A model generated the notes under the pieces. That model was given only the letters and a program-made list of their open reading frames with translations. It ran no database searches and had not been told where the DNA came from. The position numbers and the translations under genes were made by a program. 64,000 bases of DNA from Candidatus Francisella endociliophora (GTDB taxonomy: Bacteria > Pseudomonadota > Gammaproteobacteria > Francisellales > Francisellaceae), in assembly GCF_000764555.1 (NCBI RefSeq), contig NZ_CP009574.1, positions 806,001 to 870,000 of the forward strand, written 5' to 3'. Shown piece after piece: positions 1-7,887 of this stretch; positions within the stretch are counted from its first letter, which is position 1; each line of letters opens with the position of its first letter.

Positions 1-214
1 GATATATCGCAACCCTATAAATAAAGGCAGACTTTTAAACATTAAAAATCTCATTCTAATCAAAAATTGTTATATAGAATATCATATCCAGCCATGAAAA
101 ACATTTGAAAAATCTTACGCTAATACTTGAGCTTGAAACAAGTACAAAACGATATTTAAAACATTCTTTTAAGAAGACTATCAAAAATTAACTACTCCTA
201 TCAATTTTGCCTAA
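1..214. other. AT-rich left edge without a recognised gene
   Basis: I read both strands and saw no coding region with a credible start and ribosome binding site. The stretch may be the upstream or downstream flank of a gene outside the window. Confidence 0.4.
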
Positions 215-243
215 TTGTTAGATTAGCTAAGTTTTTATATTAT
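215..243 (+). promoter_or_regulatory. Candidate sigma-70 promoter for the 35-aa ORF
   Basis: The hexamers TTGTTA (215-220) and TATTAT (238-243) are separated by 17 bases. The predicted start of transcription is near 250, about 30 bases upstream of the ATG at 283. Found by eye; no transcript evidence. Confidence 0.4.
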
Positions 244-282
244 ATACACATCACAAATTAAGCTAACTAAATGGGTTAAAAA

Positions 283-390
283 ATGAGAAATTTTCTAGAA
301 GGTCAAACATACTCACTTCCAATATACTTAGGAACAATAGCTCTAGCATATATCGCTTCAGTAACTGTGATAGCAGAAATAATGTTTTAG
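283..390 (+). CDS. Putative 35-aa single-pass membrane peptide
   Basis: This open frame encodes a 35-residue peptide with a short polar N-terminus (MRNFLEGQ) followed by about 25 hydrophobic residues ending IAEIMF, as expected of a one-span inner-membrane peptide. A good promoter match lies just upstream, but the ribosome binding site is weak. It ends 20 bases before the 3' end of the convergent orphan 5S gene. No family was recognised. It could be a chance frame in AT-rich DNA; the hydrophobic composition together with the promoter is the only support. Confidence 0.35.
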   Translation: MRNFLEGQTYSLPIYLGTIALAYIASVTVIAEIMF

Positions 391-410
391 TAAAATTTTT
401 GAAAAAGTCC

Positions 411-520
411 TGACGACTACCTACTTTCACCTGGGCAATGCCAGACTATCATCGGCGTGAGTCCGTTTCACTTCTGAGTTCGGAATGGGATCAGGTGGTG
501 CCAAACTGCTATGATCGTCA
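411..520 (-). rRNA. rrf: Orphan 5S ribosomal RNA, diverged copy
   Basis: The reverse complement is a complete 110-base 5S core with the conserved CCACCTGATCCCATTCCG and AACTCAGAAGTGAAA segments. It matches the operon 5S at 32377-32486 at 97 of 110 positions. There is no 23S or 16S upstream; def occupies that side. Eleven of the 13 differences fall in helix I or helix II and keep base pairing: one swapped pair in helix I, four swapped pairs plus one change to a G-U pair in helix II. It therefore looks functional rather than decayed. An extra 5S gene is known from Francisella genomes; I have not seen this pairing pattern described. The exact mature ends are estimated. Confidence 0.93.
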
Positions 521-529
521 GTGGCTGTT

Positions 530-557
530 ATGATACTCTTCTTAATTTATAAGTCAA
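530..557 (-). promoter_or_regulatory. Promoter of the orphan 5S gene
   Basis: On the minus strand TTGACT (557-552) and TATCAT (535-530) are 16 bases apart. Transcription would start near 523, only a few bases before the mature 5S 5' end. Very AT-rich sequence lies upstream of the -35, between it and the def stop codon, and could act as an UP element. Confidence 0.6.
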
Positions 558-592
558 TAAGCTATCTTTATTTTTATCAAAAAGACTTTATT

Positions 593-1201
593 TTAAATAA
601 TACTAGTCCCTATTTGGTACTTTTCTAATAATAACGGAACCTCCTCTCCGCACTCTTGGTAAGGTAACAACTCTCCCATAGAAAATTTTACCTGCAACTC
701 ATCATTATCCATATATTCTGTATCAAAATCGACATATACAGAACCAATCAAGTGGTTAAACTCATGCTGGAATATTACGGCTGCAATCGAATCTAATTTG
801 CCTATAACTTTCTCACCATTTTGATTATATGCTTCGTATTCTATCTCTTTGAATGTTGCAAGCTTACCTCTCTTTTCACCTAAAGCACTTAGACAACCAT
901 GCCAGAAACTGACTCTTTGCTTTGATGCCTTTGTAATTTTGGGATTTATAAATACCTGATATGGTACATTTTCAAAATCTATTGGATAACGAGAATTAGA
1001 GCTATCAAACTCTATCATAAATATTTGATATGGATAGCCAATTTGATTAGCCGCTAGACCTATACCATTGCCTTGCATTTTCTCACTCATTTCTGTGATG
1101 ATATTTTGTATTTCAGCATTTTTAATATCAGTTACAGGTTTACATCTTTGATATAGAACTTCGTTGTTTGGATCATTATATTGTATAAATTGGGATTTCA
1201 T
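593..1201 (-). CDS. def: Peptide deformylase
   Basis: Removes the formyl group from the N-terminal methionine of nascent proteins in the cytoplasm. The 202-residue protein carries the three deformylase motifs: GIGLAANQ at 46-53, HGCLS at 101-105 and HEFNH at 146-150. Predicted metal ligands are Cys103, His146 and His150, with Glu147 as the general base. Motif 2 is normally EGCLS and motif 3 HExDH, so the Glu-to-His and Asp-to-Asn changes mark a divergent member. Its ATG directly follows the dnaE stop codon with no intervening base, so translation is probably coupled to dnaE. Many bacteria carry a second deformylase near fmt; this may be the accessory copy. Confidence 0.93.
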   Translation of the reverse strand: MKSQFIQYNDPNNEVLYQRCKPVTDIKNAEIQNIITEMSEKMQGNGIGLAANQIGYPYQIFMIEFDSSNSRYPIDFENVPYQVFINPKITKASKQRVSFWHGCLSALGEKRGKLATFKEIEYEAYNQNGEKVIGKLDSIAAVIFQHEFNHLIGSVYVDFDTEYMDNDELQVKFSMGELLPYQECGEEVPLLLEKYQIGTSII

Positions 1202-4200
1202 TTACTTACCACTTAAACTAACCGTACTGCCCTCAGCTATTAACCTACTAACATCATTAACAAACTCATATATCGAAAATGGCTTATTTAGATAATCAAA
1301 CCTACCATCGACATCATCCAGTAATACTTTTATTTCTAAAGTATTTTCTCTTTGAATATTAGTAGTAGCAATATTTGTTTTTAAATTATCTAAAACCTTT
1401 TTAAGATTTGTAGGATTTACATTTTGACTTCTTAGAGCAAGCTCTACTTTACTAAAGTTCTCATCAATATATTGAGATATTGGCAGGACCTTATCTACAC
1501 TTAGTTTATTACATTCTCGCTGTATATCACGGCTTACTTTGCCTTCAACAACAACAACATCATCAACTTGAATATTATCTTTGACTAGTGCAAAAACATC
1601 TTCACCAACAAGACAGTCTGCTCTATCAAACTCATCATCTATATTGATAATATATAAGATTCTACCTGTCTTGGTTTTTCTACGCATCGCTGGAGTTATC
1701 ATACTAGCAATAATTCTTACAGAATTACCATCCATATTTGGTTTTTGTATTTTCTCAAGATCACTAAAGCTAACATGATTACGCCAATGGCTTTCCTCAT
1801 CAATAATATGCCCAGAAAAATACATCCCAAGAGCTTTTTTCTCATTGATAAGTAACTCTTTTAGGCTCCACTCATCAATAATACACTCTCTTTCTAATTC
1901 ACCATCAGTATCGCTCTCTTGCTCTGTAAAACCAAATAAATCATTTTGCCCAGCAGCTGCCATGTCATTTACATAGCCAGCATTTTTGATAGCTTTCTCA
2001 ATACAGTTAAATGCTGTTGCTCTATTTCTAGAAATTTCTTTGATAGCACCTGCAAAACAAAGTGCTTCAAGAGCTTTTTTATTAACCTTACGTAGATCTA
2101 CCCTACGAGTTAAATCAAAGATTGAGCTAAACTCTCCCTCTGCTTCTCTTTCTGTAAGGATACTCTTAATAGCCTCGCCACCAAGTCCTTTGATAGCCCC
2201 TAAACCAAGTAAAATTGTACCTTTTGAGATAGCTATACAGTCATAAACACTCTTATTCACATTTGGTGATAAAACTGTGATACCCATATTTTTACAATCT
2301 AGGATAAACTTAACTAACTGATCAGTATTACCCATATCTCCTGACATAAGAGCAGCCATATACTCATCAGGATAATGAGCCTTTAGCCAAGCAGTTTGAT
2401 AGGCAATCAACGCATACGCAGCAGCATGGGATTTGTTAAAACCATAACCTGCAAAGGCTTCCATCTGATCAAATATTTCATCAGCAAGACCAGCTTCAAT
2501 ATTATGATATTTAGCAGCACCCTCTTTAAATATTTTACGCTGTTGCTCCATTTCTTCTGGTTTTTTCTTACCCATTGCACGACGTAATAAATCTGCGGCT
2601 CCAAGAGTATAGCCAGCAAGCTTTTGCGCCATCTGCATTACCTGCTCTTGATAAACTGGAATACCATAAGTTTCTTTTAAAACTTCTTCTAATAATGGAT
2701 GCAGATATGTAGTTCTCTTTCTACCATGCTTACGATCAATAAATGTTGGTATATTTTCCATTGGTCCTGGTCTGTATAATGCTACTAAGGCAATAATCTC
2801 CTCAAAATTTGAAGTACCAAGATCTTTGACAATCTGACGCATACCTTGCGACTCCAGCTGAAATATCCCTGTAGTATTACCCGCTTGTAACAGCTTAAAC
2901 GTTTTCTCATCTTCAAGAGGAATATTTGAGATATCTAACGGAGTTTCTTGGTTAGATCGTTTAGCATTAATACTTGTAATAGCATTTTTGATAATTGTTA
3001 AGTTTTTTAGTCCCAAAAAGTCAAACTTAACAAGACCAACATCTTCAACATCACCTTTATCAAACTGAGTTACAATATCACCGCCCTTATCCTCACAATA
3101 TATCGGAGCAAAATCTGATATTACAGTTGGTGATATCACGATACCTGCAGCATGCTTACCTAAGCTTCGTGGTAGACCCTCTAACTTTTGTGCTTTCTCA
3201 ACAATTTCAGCAACATCTTCATCTGCCTGCATTTCATCATATAGCGGTTCACCTTCATGCAAGATTTTTTTGAATGTTGTACCTGGAGTTTCAGGAATAA
3301 GCTTAGCAATCCTATCACCAAAACCAAAACTTTGACCCATTACACGCACTACATCTCGCACTACACCTTTAGCAGCCATAGTACCGTAAGTTATAATCTG
3401 ACCAACACTTTGTTTACCATATTTTTGCTCTACATATTTGATAACCCTATCTCGACCTTGAATACAGAAATCAATATCAAAATCTGGCATTGATACCCTT
3501 TCAGGATTAAGGAATCTCTCAAAAAGTAGTCCATACGGTAGTGGATCAATATCTGTAATAAGTAACGAGTATGCCACTAATGAACCAGCACCAGAACCAC
3601 GCCCTGGACCTACTGGAATATCATTTTCTTTTGACCATCTTATAAAATCCTCTACTATCAGGAAATAGCCAGGGAATCCCATATCACAGATAATATCAAT
3701 CTCTCTTTGTAATCTATCTTTATAAACTTTTGTAATATGTTCGTGTTTGTCTTGCGGCTTATTTGCTAGTACTTTTTCTAAGCGATTCTCTAGCCCCTCA
3801 TAACATAGTTTTGAGAAATACTCTTTCTCAGTTAAACCATCTGGAATATCTACTGTCGGTAAACAAGGCTTACCCAAATCAAATGTTACATTACAACGTT
3901 TTGCAATTGCTAAAGAGTTATCAACAAGTATTGGCAATGCCGAAAAAGTCTCATACATTTCGTCAGATGACTTTAAGTATTGTTCTCTAGTAAATTTAGA
4001 CTTACGTGACTCATCAAGAATTGTAGTTTTCTCATTGATACAAGCTCTAATTTCATGGATATCATAATCATCAGACTCCATAAATACAGTCAAATTTGTA
4101 GCTACAGCAATCAGATTATGTTTACTAGCTAGTTCAAGAGCTTTTTCATTATATAAACCTTCATTTTCATAGCCTAGTTTATGGATCTCTACTATATAAT

Positions 4201-4681
4201 TATCAGCTCCAAATATTGCAATATTCTCAGCTATAACTTGTTCAGCTTTTGCAATATCTTTAGCTAGTATAGCCTGACCCAACTCCCCATACTGCCCACC
4301 ATTTAAACAAATAATTTCTATTAAATCTGCTTCTTTTAGCCAAGATTTTTCAACTAATGGAATAGAACCATGCCTTTGCCCTTCTTGGTAAGCTTTAGAT
4401 ACTAGATTGACAATATTTTGATAACCAGTATTTGTCTCAGCCAAAAGCACCAAATCAGATACACCAAACCCCGTAACCACCTTCAACTCAACTCCAAATA
4501 TCGGCTTGACTCCACTGCCCAGAGCTTGTTTATAAAACTTAACTGCAGCAAACAAATTACTTACATCAGTAAGTGCTACAGCTACAATATCTTTATCTTT
4601 AGCTCGAGCAAATAAATCACCTAAACGCACAGTACTATCAACAACAGAAAACCCTGTATGGACTCTAAGATGAGAAATCAT
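1202..4681 (-). CDS. dnaE: DNA polymerase III subunit alpha
   Basis: Catalytic subunit of the replicative polymerase holoenzyme. The 1159-residue protein has the usual DnaE length and order: N-terminal PHP domain beginning ISHLRVHTGFSVVDS with several metal ligands altered as in other proteobacterial DnaE proteins, then the polymerase core with the catalytic PDFDID motif, a KSHAAAYALIAYQTAWLK fingers segment, a helix-hairpin-helix region and a C-terminal OB domain. The start ATG at 4681 gives the normal N-terminus. It is the first gene before def, with which it abuts exactly. The 90-base gap to the upstream secreted-protein gene leaves room for its own promoter. Confidence 0.98.
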   Translation of the reverse strand: MISHLRVHTGFSVVDSTVRLGDLFARAKDKDIVAVALTDVSNLFAAVKFYKQALGSGVKPIFGVELKVVTGFGVSDLVLLAETNTGYQNIVNLVSKAYQEGQRHGSIPLVEKSWLKEADLIEIICLNGGQYGELGQAILAKDIAKAEQVIAENIAIFGADNYIVEIHKLGYENEGLYNEKALELASKHNLIAVATNLTVFMESDDYDIHEIRACINEKTTILDESRKSKFTREQYLKSSDEMYETFSALPILVDNSLAIAKRCNVTFDLGKPCLPTVDIPDGLTEKEYFSKLCYEGLENRLEKVLANKPQDKHEHITKVYKDRLQREIDIICDMGFPGYFLIVEDFIRWSKENDIPVGPGRGSGAGSLVAYSLLITDIDPLPYGLLFERFLNPERVSMPDFDIDFCIQGRDRVIKYVEQKYGKQSVGQIITYGTMAAKGVVRDVVRVMGQSFGFGDRIAKLIPETPGTTFKKILHEGEPLYDEMQADEDVAEIVEKAQKLEGLPRSLGKHAAGIVISPTVISDFAPIYCEDKGGDIVTQFDKGDVEDVGLVKFDFLGLKNLTIIKNAITSINAKRSNQETPLDISNIPLEDEKTFKLLQAGNTTGIFQLESQGMRQIVKDLGTSNFEEIIALVALYRPGPMENIPTFIDRKHGRKRTTYLHPLLEEVLKETYGIPVYQEQVMQMAQKLAGYTLGAADLLRRAMGKKKPEEMEQQRKIFKEGAAKYHNIEAGLADEIFDQMEAFAGYGFNKSHAAAYALIAYQTAWLKAHYPDEYMAALMSGDMGNTDQLVKFILDCKNMGITVLSPNVNKSVYDCIAISKGTILLGLGAIKGLGGEAIKSILTEREAEGEFSSIFDLTRRVDLRKVNKKALEALCFAGAIKEISRNRATAFNCIEKAIKNAGYVNDMAAAGQNDLFGFTEQESDTDGELERECIIDEWSLKELLINEKKALGMYFSGHIIDEESHWRNHVSFSDLEKIQKPNMDGNSVRIIASMITPAMRRKTKTGRILYIINIDDEFDRADCLVGEDVFALVKDNIQVDDVVVVEGKVSRDIQRECNKLSVDKVLPISQYIDENFSKVELALRSQNVNPTNLKKVLDNLKTNIATTNIQRENTLEIKVLLDDVDGRFDYLNKPFSIYEFVNDVSRLIAEGSTVSLSGK

Positions 4682-4771
4682 TATAGAAATATTATTATTT
4701 TGTAAACTTAACTAGAGATATTACTATAAATGCGTTATAAAATCATTGATGAATTTTTTTGTATAGATATT

Positions 4772-5800
4772 CTAAATAAAGTCTGATCTTTTTTTATCAA
4801 AAACAGCTACAAAAGCTACATTAGAAATTTGAGAATTTGTAATTTGTTGATCTCCTGTAAAGTATGTATCAACATTATCTCCAGCTTTTACAATACGATC
4901 AGGAATAGTGGTAAATAGATTGGTATCATATACTTTAGCTTTTGTATTATCTAATAGTCCTATTGCCAATTTGGATTTAGCAGTAGTAAATGATTCAAAC
5001 ATATGTCCACATTGCTTATTGTCTTTATAAAACCTCGGCGACTCTTTAGATATTGATGCTGTATAAATATATGCACCACTATCATTATCTTGATATGGTC
5101 CAAACACTCTAAAATGATTCCCTCCAATATCAGGATTATCTACATCCTCAAAAGTATAACCATGATATGCTCCATTAACCATCCCACCTATTTGTTTGAA
5201 GGTCTGCAACTTACCATCAGAATCTTTAAAAATACCAGCATATCCACCTGAATGCTGATCGGAATAATTTTTAGTAAAATCAGCCTTTTCTAATTGCTCA
5301 ACTAAATACTTATTTGCTTTTGCCTTATCTTCAAAACCTTTAACTACAAAAACAAAGTTTATTGGCTCTAAAACTCTATTATATGGCTGATAATGGCCGT
5401 TAACCGTTGTTTGACCATCACCTATCCAGTAAACCCATGCAGCTGGAATATTCTTTTTATATTCATCTGAGTACACCATCATAAATGGTCCCATTGCAGG
5501 TAAGTTTACATAGTCACTCTTAGCATTCTCTTTATTAAAAGAACTAATCGTATATTTATCAAGTGTTATACCAGAGCCTAGCATTACAGTATCCAAATCT
5601 TCTTTTTTGGCCTGCGTTTTATAAGCAGCTGGCTTGATAGTATAGTTATCTGTCATCTCTCTAAATTTAAACTGCTGGCTTGTTTCTGGATCTGCTGCTT
5701 GAGTTTTATAACCACAAAAAGTATACCCTTCATCTGCTGCAACTGCTATATTTAGCGAAAGTAGTAAACTACCTACCAATATTGTTTTTTTAACTAGCAT
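4772..5800 (-). CDS. Exported protein of unknown function
   Basis: I do not recognise this 342-residue protein. It starts with a clear Sec signal peptide (basic MLVKK, a hydrophobic core, then AVAADE) with predicted cleavage after residue 22. The mature part has few cysteines: one in YTFCGYKTQ near the start and one in KQCGHMF, which could form a disulfide. No transmembrane segment or catalytic motif is evident. An AAGGGA ribosome binding site precedes the ATG. It lies 30 bases after the second lytic transglycosylase gene on the same strand, so it may be co-transcribed and act in the periplasm. Confidence 0.75.
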   Translation of the reverse strand: MLVKKTILVGSLLLSLNIAVAADEGYTFCGYKTQAADPETSQQFKFREMTDNYTIKPAAYKTQAKKEDLDTVMLGSGITLDKYTISSFNKENAKSDYVNLPAMGPFMMVYSDEYKKNIPAAWVYWIGDGQTTVNGHYQPYNRVLEPINFVFVVKGFEDKAKANKYLVEQLEKADFTKNYSDQHSGGYAGIFKDSDGKLQTFKQIGGMVNGAYHGYTFEDVDNPDIGGNHFRVFGPYQDNDSGAYIYTASISKESPRFYKDNKQCGHMFESFTTAKSKLAIGLLDNTKAKVYDTNLFTTIPDRIVKAGDNVDTYFTGDQQITNSQISNVAFVAVFDKKRSDFI

Positions 5801-5830
5801 TATGTTCCCTTTTATTTAAATTTTATAAAA

Positions 5831-7804
5831 TTACCTAAAACTTAATTTATCAGATATTTGATAATCTAGAAAGTCACTAATGCTATTTTTCTTATTTTTA
5901 AAGATAAAGTTATTATAAACAACCATATATACAAGAACTTTACGTATATAATGTCTTGTCTCTCCAAATGGAATATTCTCAATCCAAATAGCTGCAGGAA
6001 CCTCTTTTTTATTTAACCATTTATCAACATTACCAGGTCCAGCATTATAAGCACCTATCCCAAGTATTGGATTTTTCTTAAATAATTTCTCTAAGAAATA
6101 TAAATTAGCCGTACCAAGTTTAATATTATTCTCTGGTATAAATATTTGACTACTCATACCTTCTGATTTATCTCCAGCTAGAGATAGTTTATATTTCTTA
6201 GCAATAAAATTGGCTGTAGGCTCTGTAACCTGCATCAGACCTTTTGCACCAGCCCAAGATCCTGCTTCAATATCAAATAATGATTCTTTACGCATAATAG
6301 AAAGCACTAAATCTCTATCGATACCAAATTTTTTAACATTTTTATTCACAATATCTAAAAATGCCTTTGGAAAAATCATATTAATATTACTGTATGTACC
6401 TATCACAGCCATATTGAAAATAGCTGCATAATACATATCATTATCCTCAGCTAGCTGAGAAAGCTCTTTAATTTGTGTAATCTCTCTAGCTTTCAACTTC
6501 TTCCGAATATCCCACTTCCAAATACTAGTTGAAGCTTTATACTGCCCTATTTGGTAAAGATCTATAGCTTGCTCGATAGTATCCTGTTTAATTAACTCTT
6601 CTGACTTCTTAGTATCTAGCTCATCAACTTCTTTATGACCAAAATTATATGGTTTACCCAACTTGTCTGATGCTAAGAATGAATAATAATCTAAAGGTTC
6701 TTTAGTTAGTTTTTCAAAAATAGGCTTCGCTTTTTCTTTTTGCCCTATTTGTTCATAACTATATGCTAACCAATATCTCCACGCTTCGTCTTGTTGAGAG
6801 CTCTTTGGAAGTTGATTATATGTCTTTATATAATCTTTAAAGTTTTCATTATACAAATCAACTCTTAATAACCACTCCCATGCAATAGTATCAAGATACC
6901 TCTTATCAACCCTAGCTAACCATTGTTTTGCTTGTGGCGATTGAGAGCGTGCGAAACTAACAGCTATAGCAGAGATACATTCATGCTTTGCCTTTGAGCT
7001 TAAGTATCTTTTATTTTTTAAACCATCCCAAGTTTTTGCATATTTTGATGCATCTCTTTTAACAAGATCATTTGATATATCAACAAAGATTTTGTCAAAA
7101 TATCTATAGTTATGAAATCTATTAATAAAACTATCTAATTGGCTAGGATCTTTTGTAGCATTTTTCCAAGCTGTTATATAGTTCACATAGTCTTTATTGT
7201 TATCAACGAAGGTATTCAAAAGCCATAAAGCATCATCAAACTTATTTGCAAATGCTAAATTATAAGCTTTATTAACAATATAATTCTTAGGTTTGTAATC
7301 TGACTTATCCCAATACTTTTGCATTCCATTACACGCAGAAGGCATATAAACACGGTTTTGCCAAAGCTGACCATACTTATCTAAAGCTTTTTGTTTATCC
7401 CCAGACTCATAACTAGATTGTATTGACCAACATTGTCCAGATACTCCTAGACCACCATTGTAATATTTTTGAAAACCTTGCCAATTATCATTTTCCGCAT
7501 AGTAGCTAGCTAAATCATCTTTTAACTCATCCGTCCAATAACTGTCTTTATGCTCAGAAATATAATTATCAATAGTAGAACTCTCAAATATTTCTGGATC
7601 ACTACTAATTTCCTTATATTGTAAATATGTATAGATACTTGTATCTTTAAGTTTAGATTTTAGATAATAATATGATTTATAATTCTTATTATCTAAAGCT
7701 TTTATTGCTTGCTTTGATAGCTCAACTTGTTGATTTGTTAAGCTGTAACTAGTGCCTACTGATAGCAATGCTAAGCTTAATGTTATAACTTTTTTACTAA
7801 TCAC
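5831..7804 (-). CDS. Soluble lytic murein transglycosylase, copy 2
   Basis: Periplasmic enzyme of the Slt70 type that cleaves the glycan strand of peptidoglycan, forming anhydromuramic ends. A signal peptide (ISKKVITLSLALLSVGTSYS) precedes a long alpha-helical superhelix, then a C-terminal SLT domain with the catalytic Glu in SIMRKESLF, GLMQVTEP, and AYNAGPGNVDKW. No ATG exists near the signal peptide. The frame can start at TTG 7819 or GTG 7804; I chose GTG because it begins directly at the signal peptide. The gene is a paralogue of its upstream neighbour, and both end in near-identical tails (QIS(D/N)KLSF). About 660 residues is normal for the family. Confidence 0.92.
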   Translation of the reverse strand: MISKKVITLSLALLSVGTSYSLTNQQVELSKQAIKALDNKNYKSYYYLKSKLKDTSIYTYLQYKEISSDPEIFESSTIDNYISEHKDSYWTDELKDDLASYYAENDNWQGFQKYYNGGLGVSGQCWSIQSSYESGDKQKALDKYGQLWQNRVYMPSACNGMQKYWDKSDYKPKNYIVNKAYNLAFANKFDDALWLLNTFVDNNKDYVNYITAWKNATKDPSQLDSFINRFHNYRYFDKIFVDISNDLVKRDASKYAKTWDGLKNKRYLSSKAKHECISAIAVSFARSQSPQAKQWLARVDKRYLDTIAWEWLLRVDLYNENFKDYIKTYNQLPKSSQQDEAWRYWLAYSYEQIGQKEKAKPIFEKLTKEPLDYYSFLASDKLGKPYNFGHKEVDELDTKKSEELIKQDTIEQAIDLYQIGQYKASTSIWKWDIRKKLKAREITQIKELSQLAEDNDMYYAAIFNMAVIGTYSNINMIFPKAFLDIVNKNVKKFGIDRDLVLSIMRKESLFDIEAGSWAGAKGLMQVTEPTANFIAKKYKLSLAGDKSEGMSSQIFIPENNIKLGTANLYFLEKLFKKNPILGIGAYNAGPGNVDKWLNKKEVPAAIWIENIPFGETRHYIRKVLVYMVVYNNFIFKNKKNSISDFLDYQISDKLSFR

Positions 7805-7887
7805 GTTTATAAAACACAACTGTTTATTTTGTTAGAGATACTAACATTATTAGAGCAAAAAAACTAACTTATAACTACCAAACAATC

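Noticed and set aside
411-520. 5S pseudogene
   Set aside because: Differences keep helices intact and a promoter is present.
1581-4615. Plus-strand and frame-shifted frames over dnaE
   Set aside because: Shadows of a full-length, well-conserved gene.
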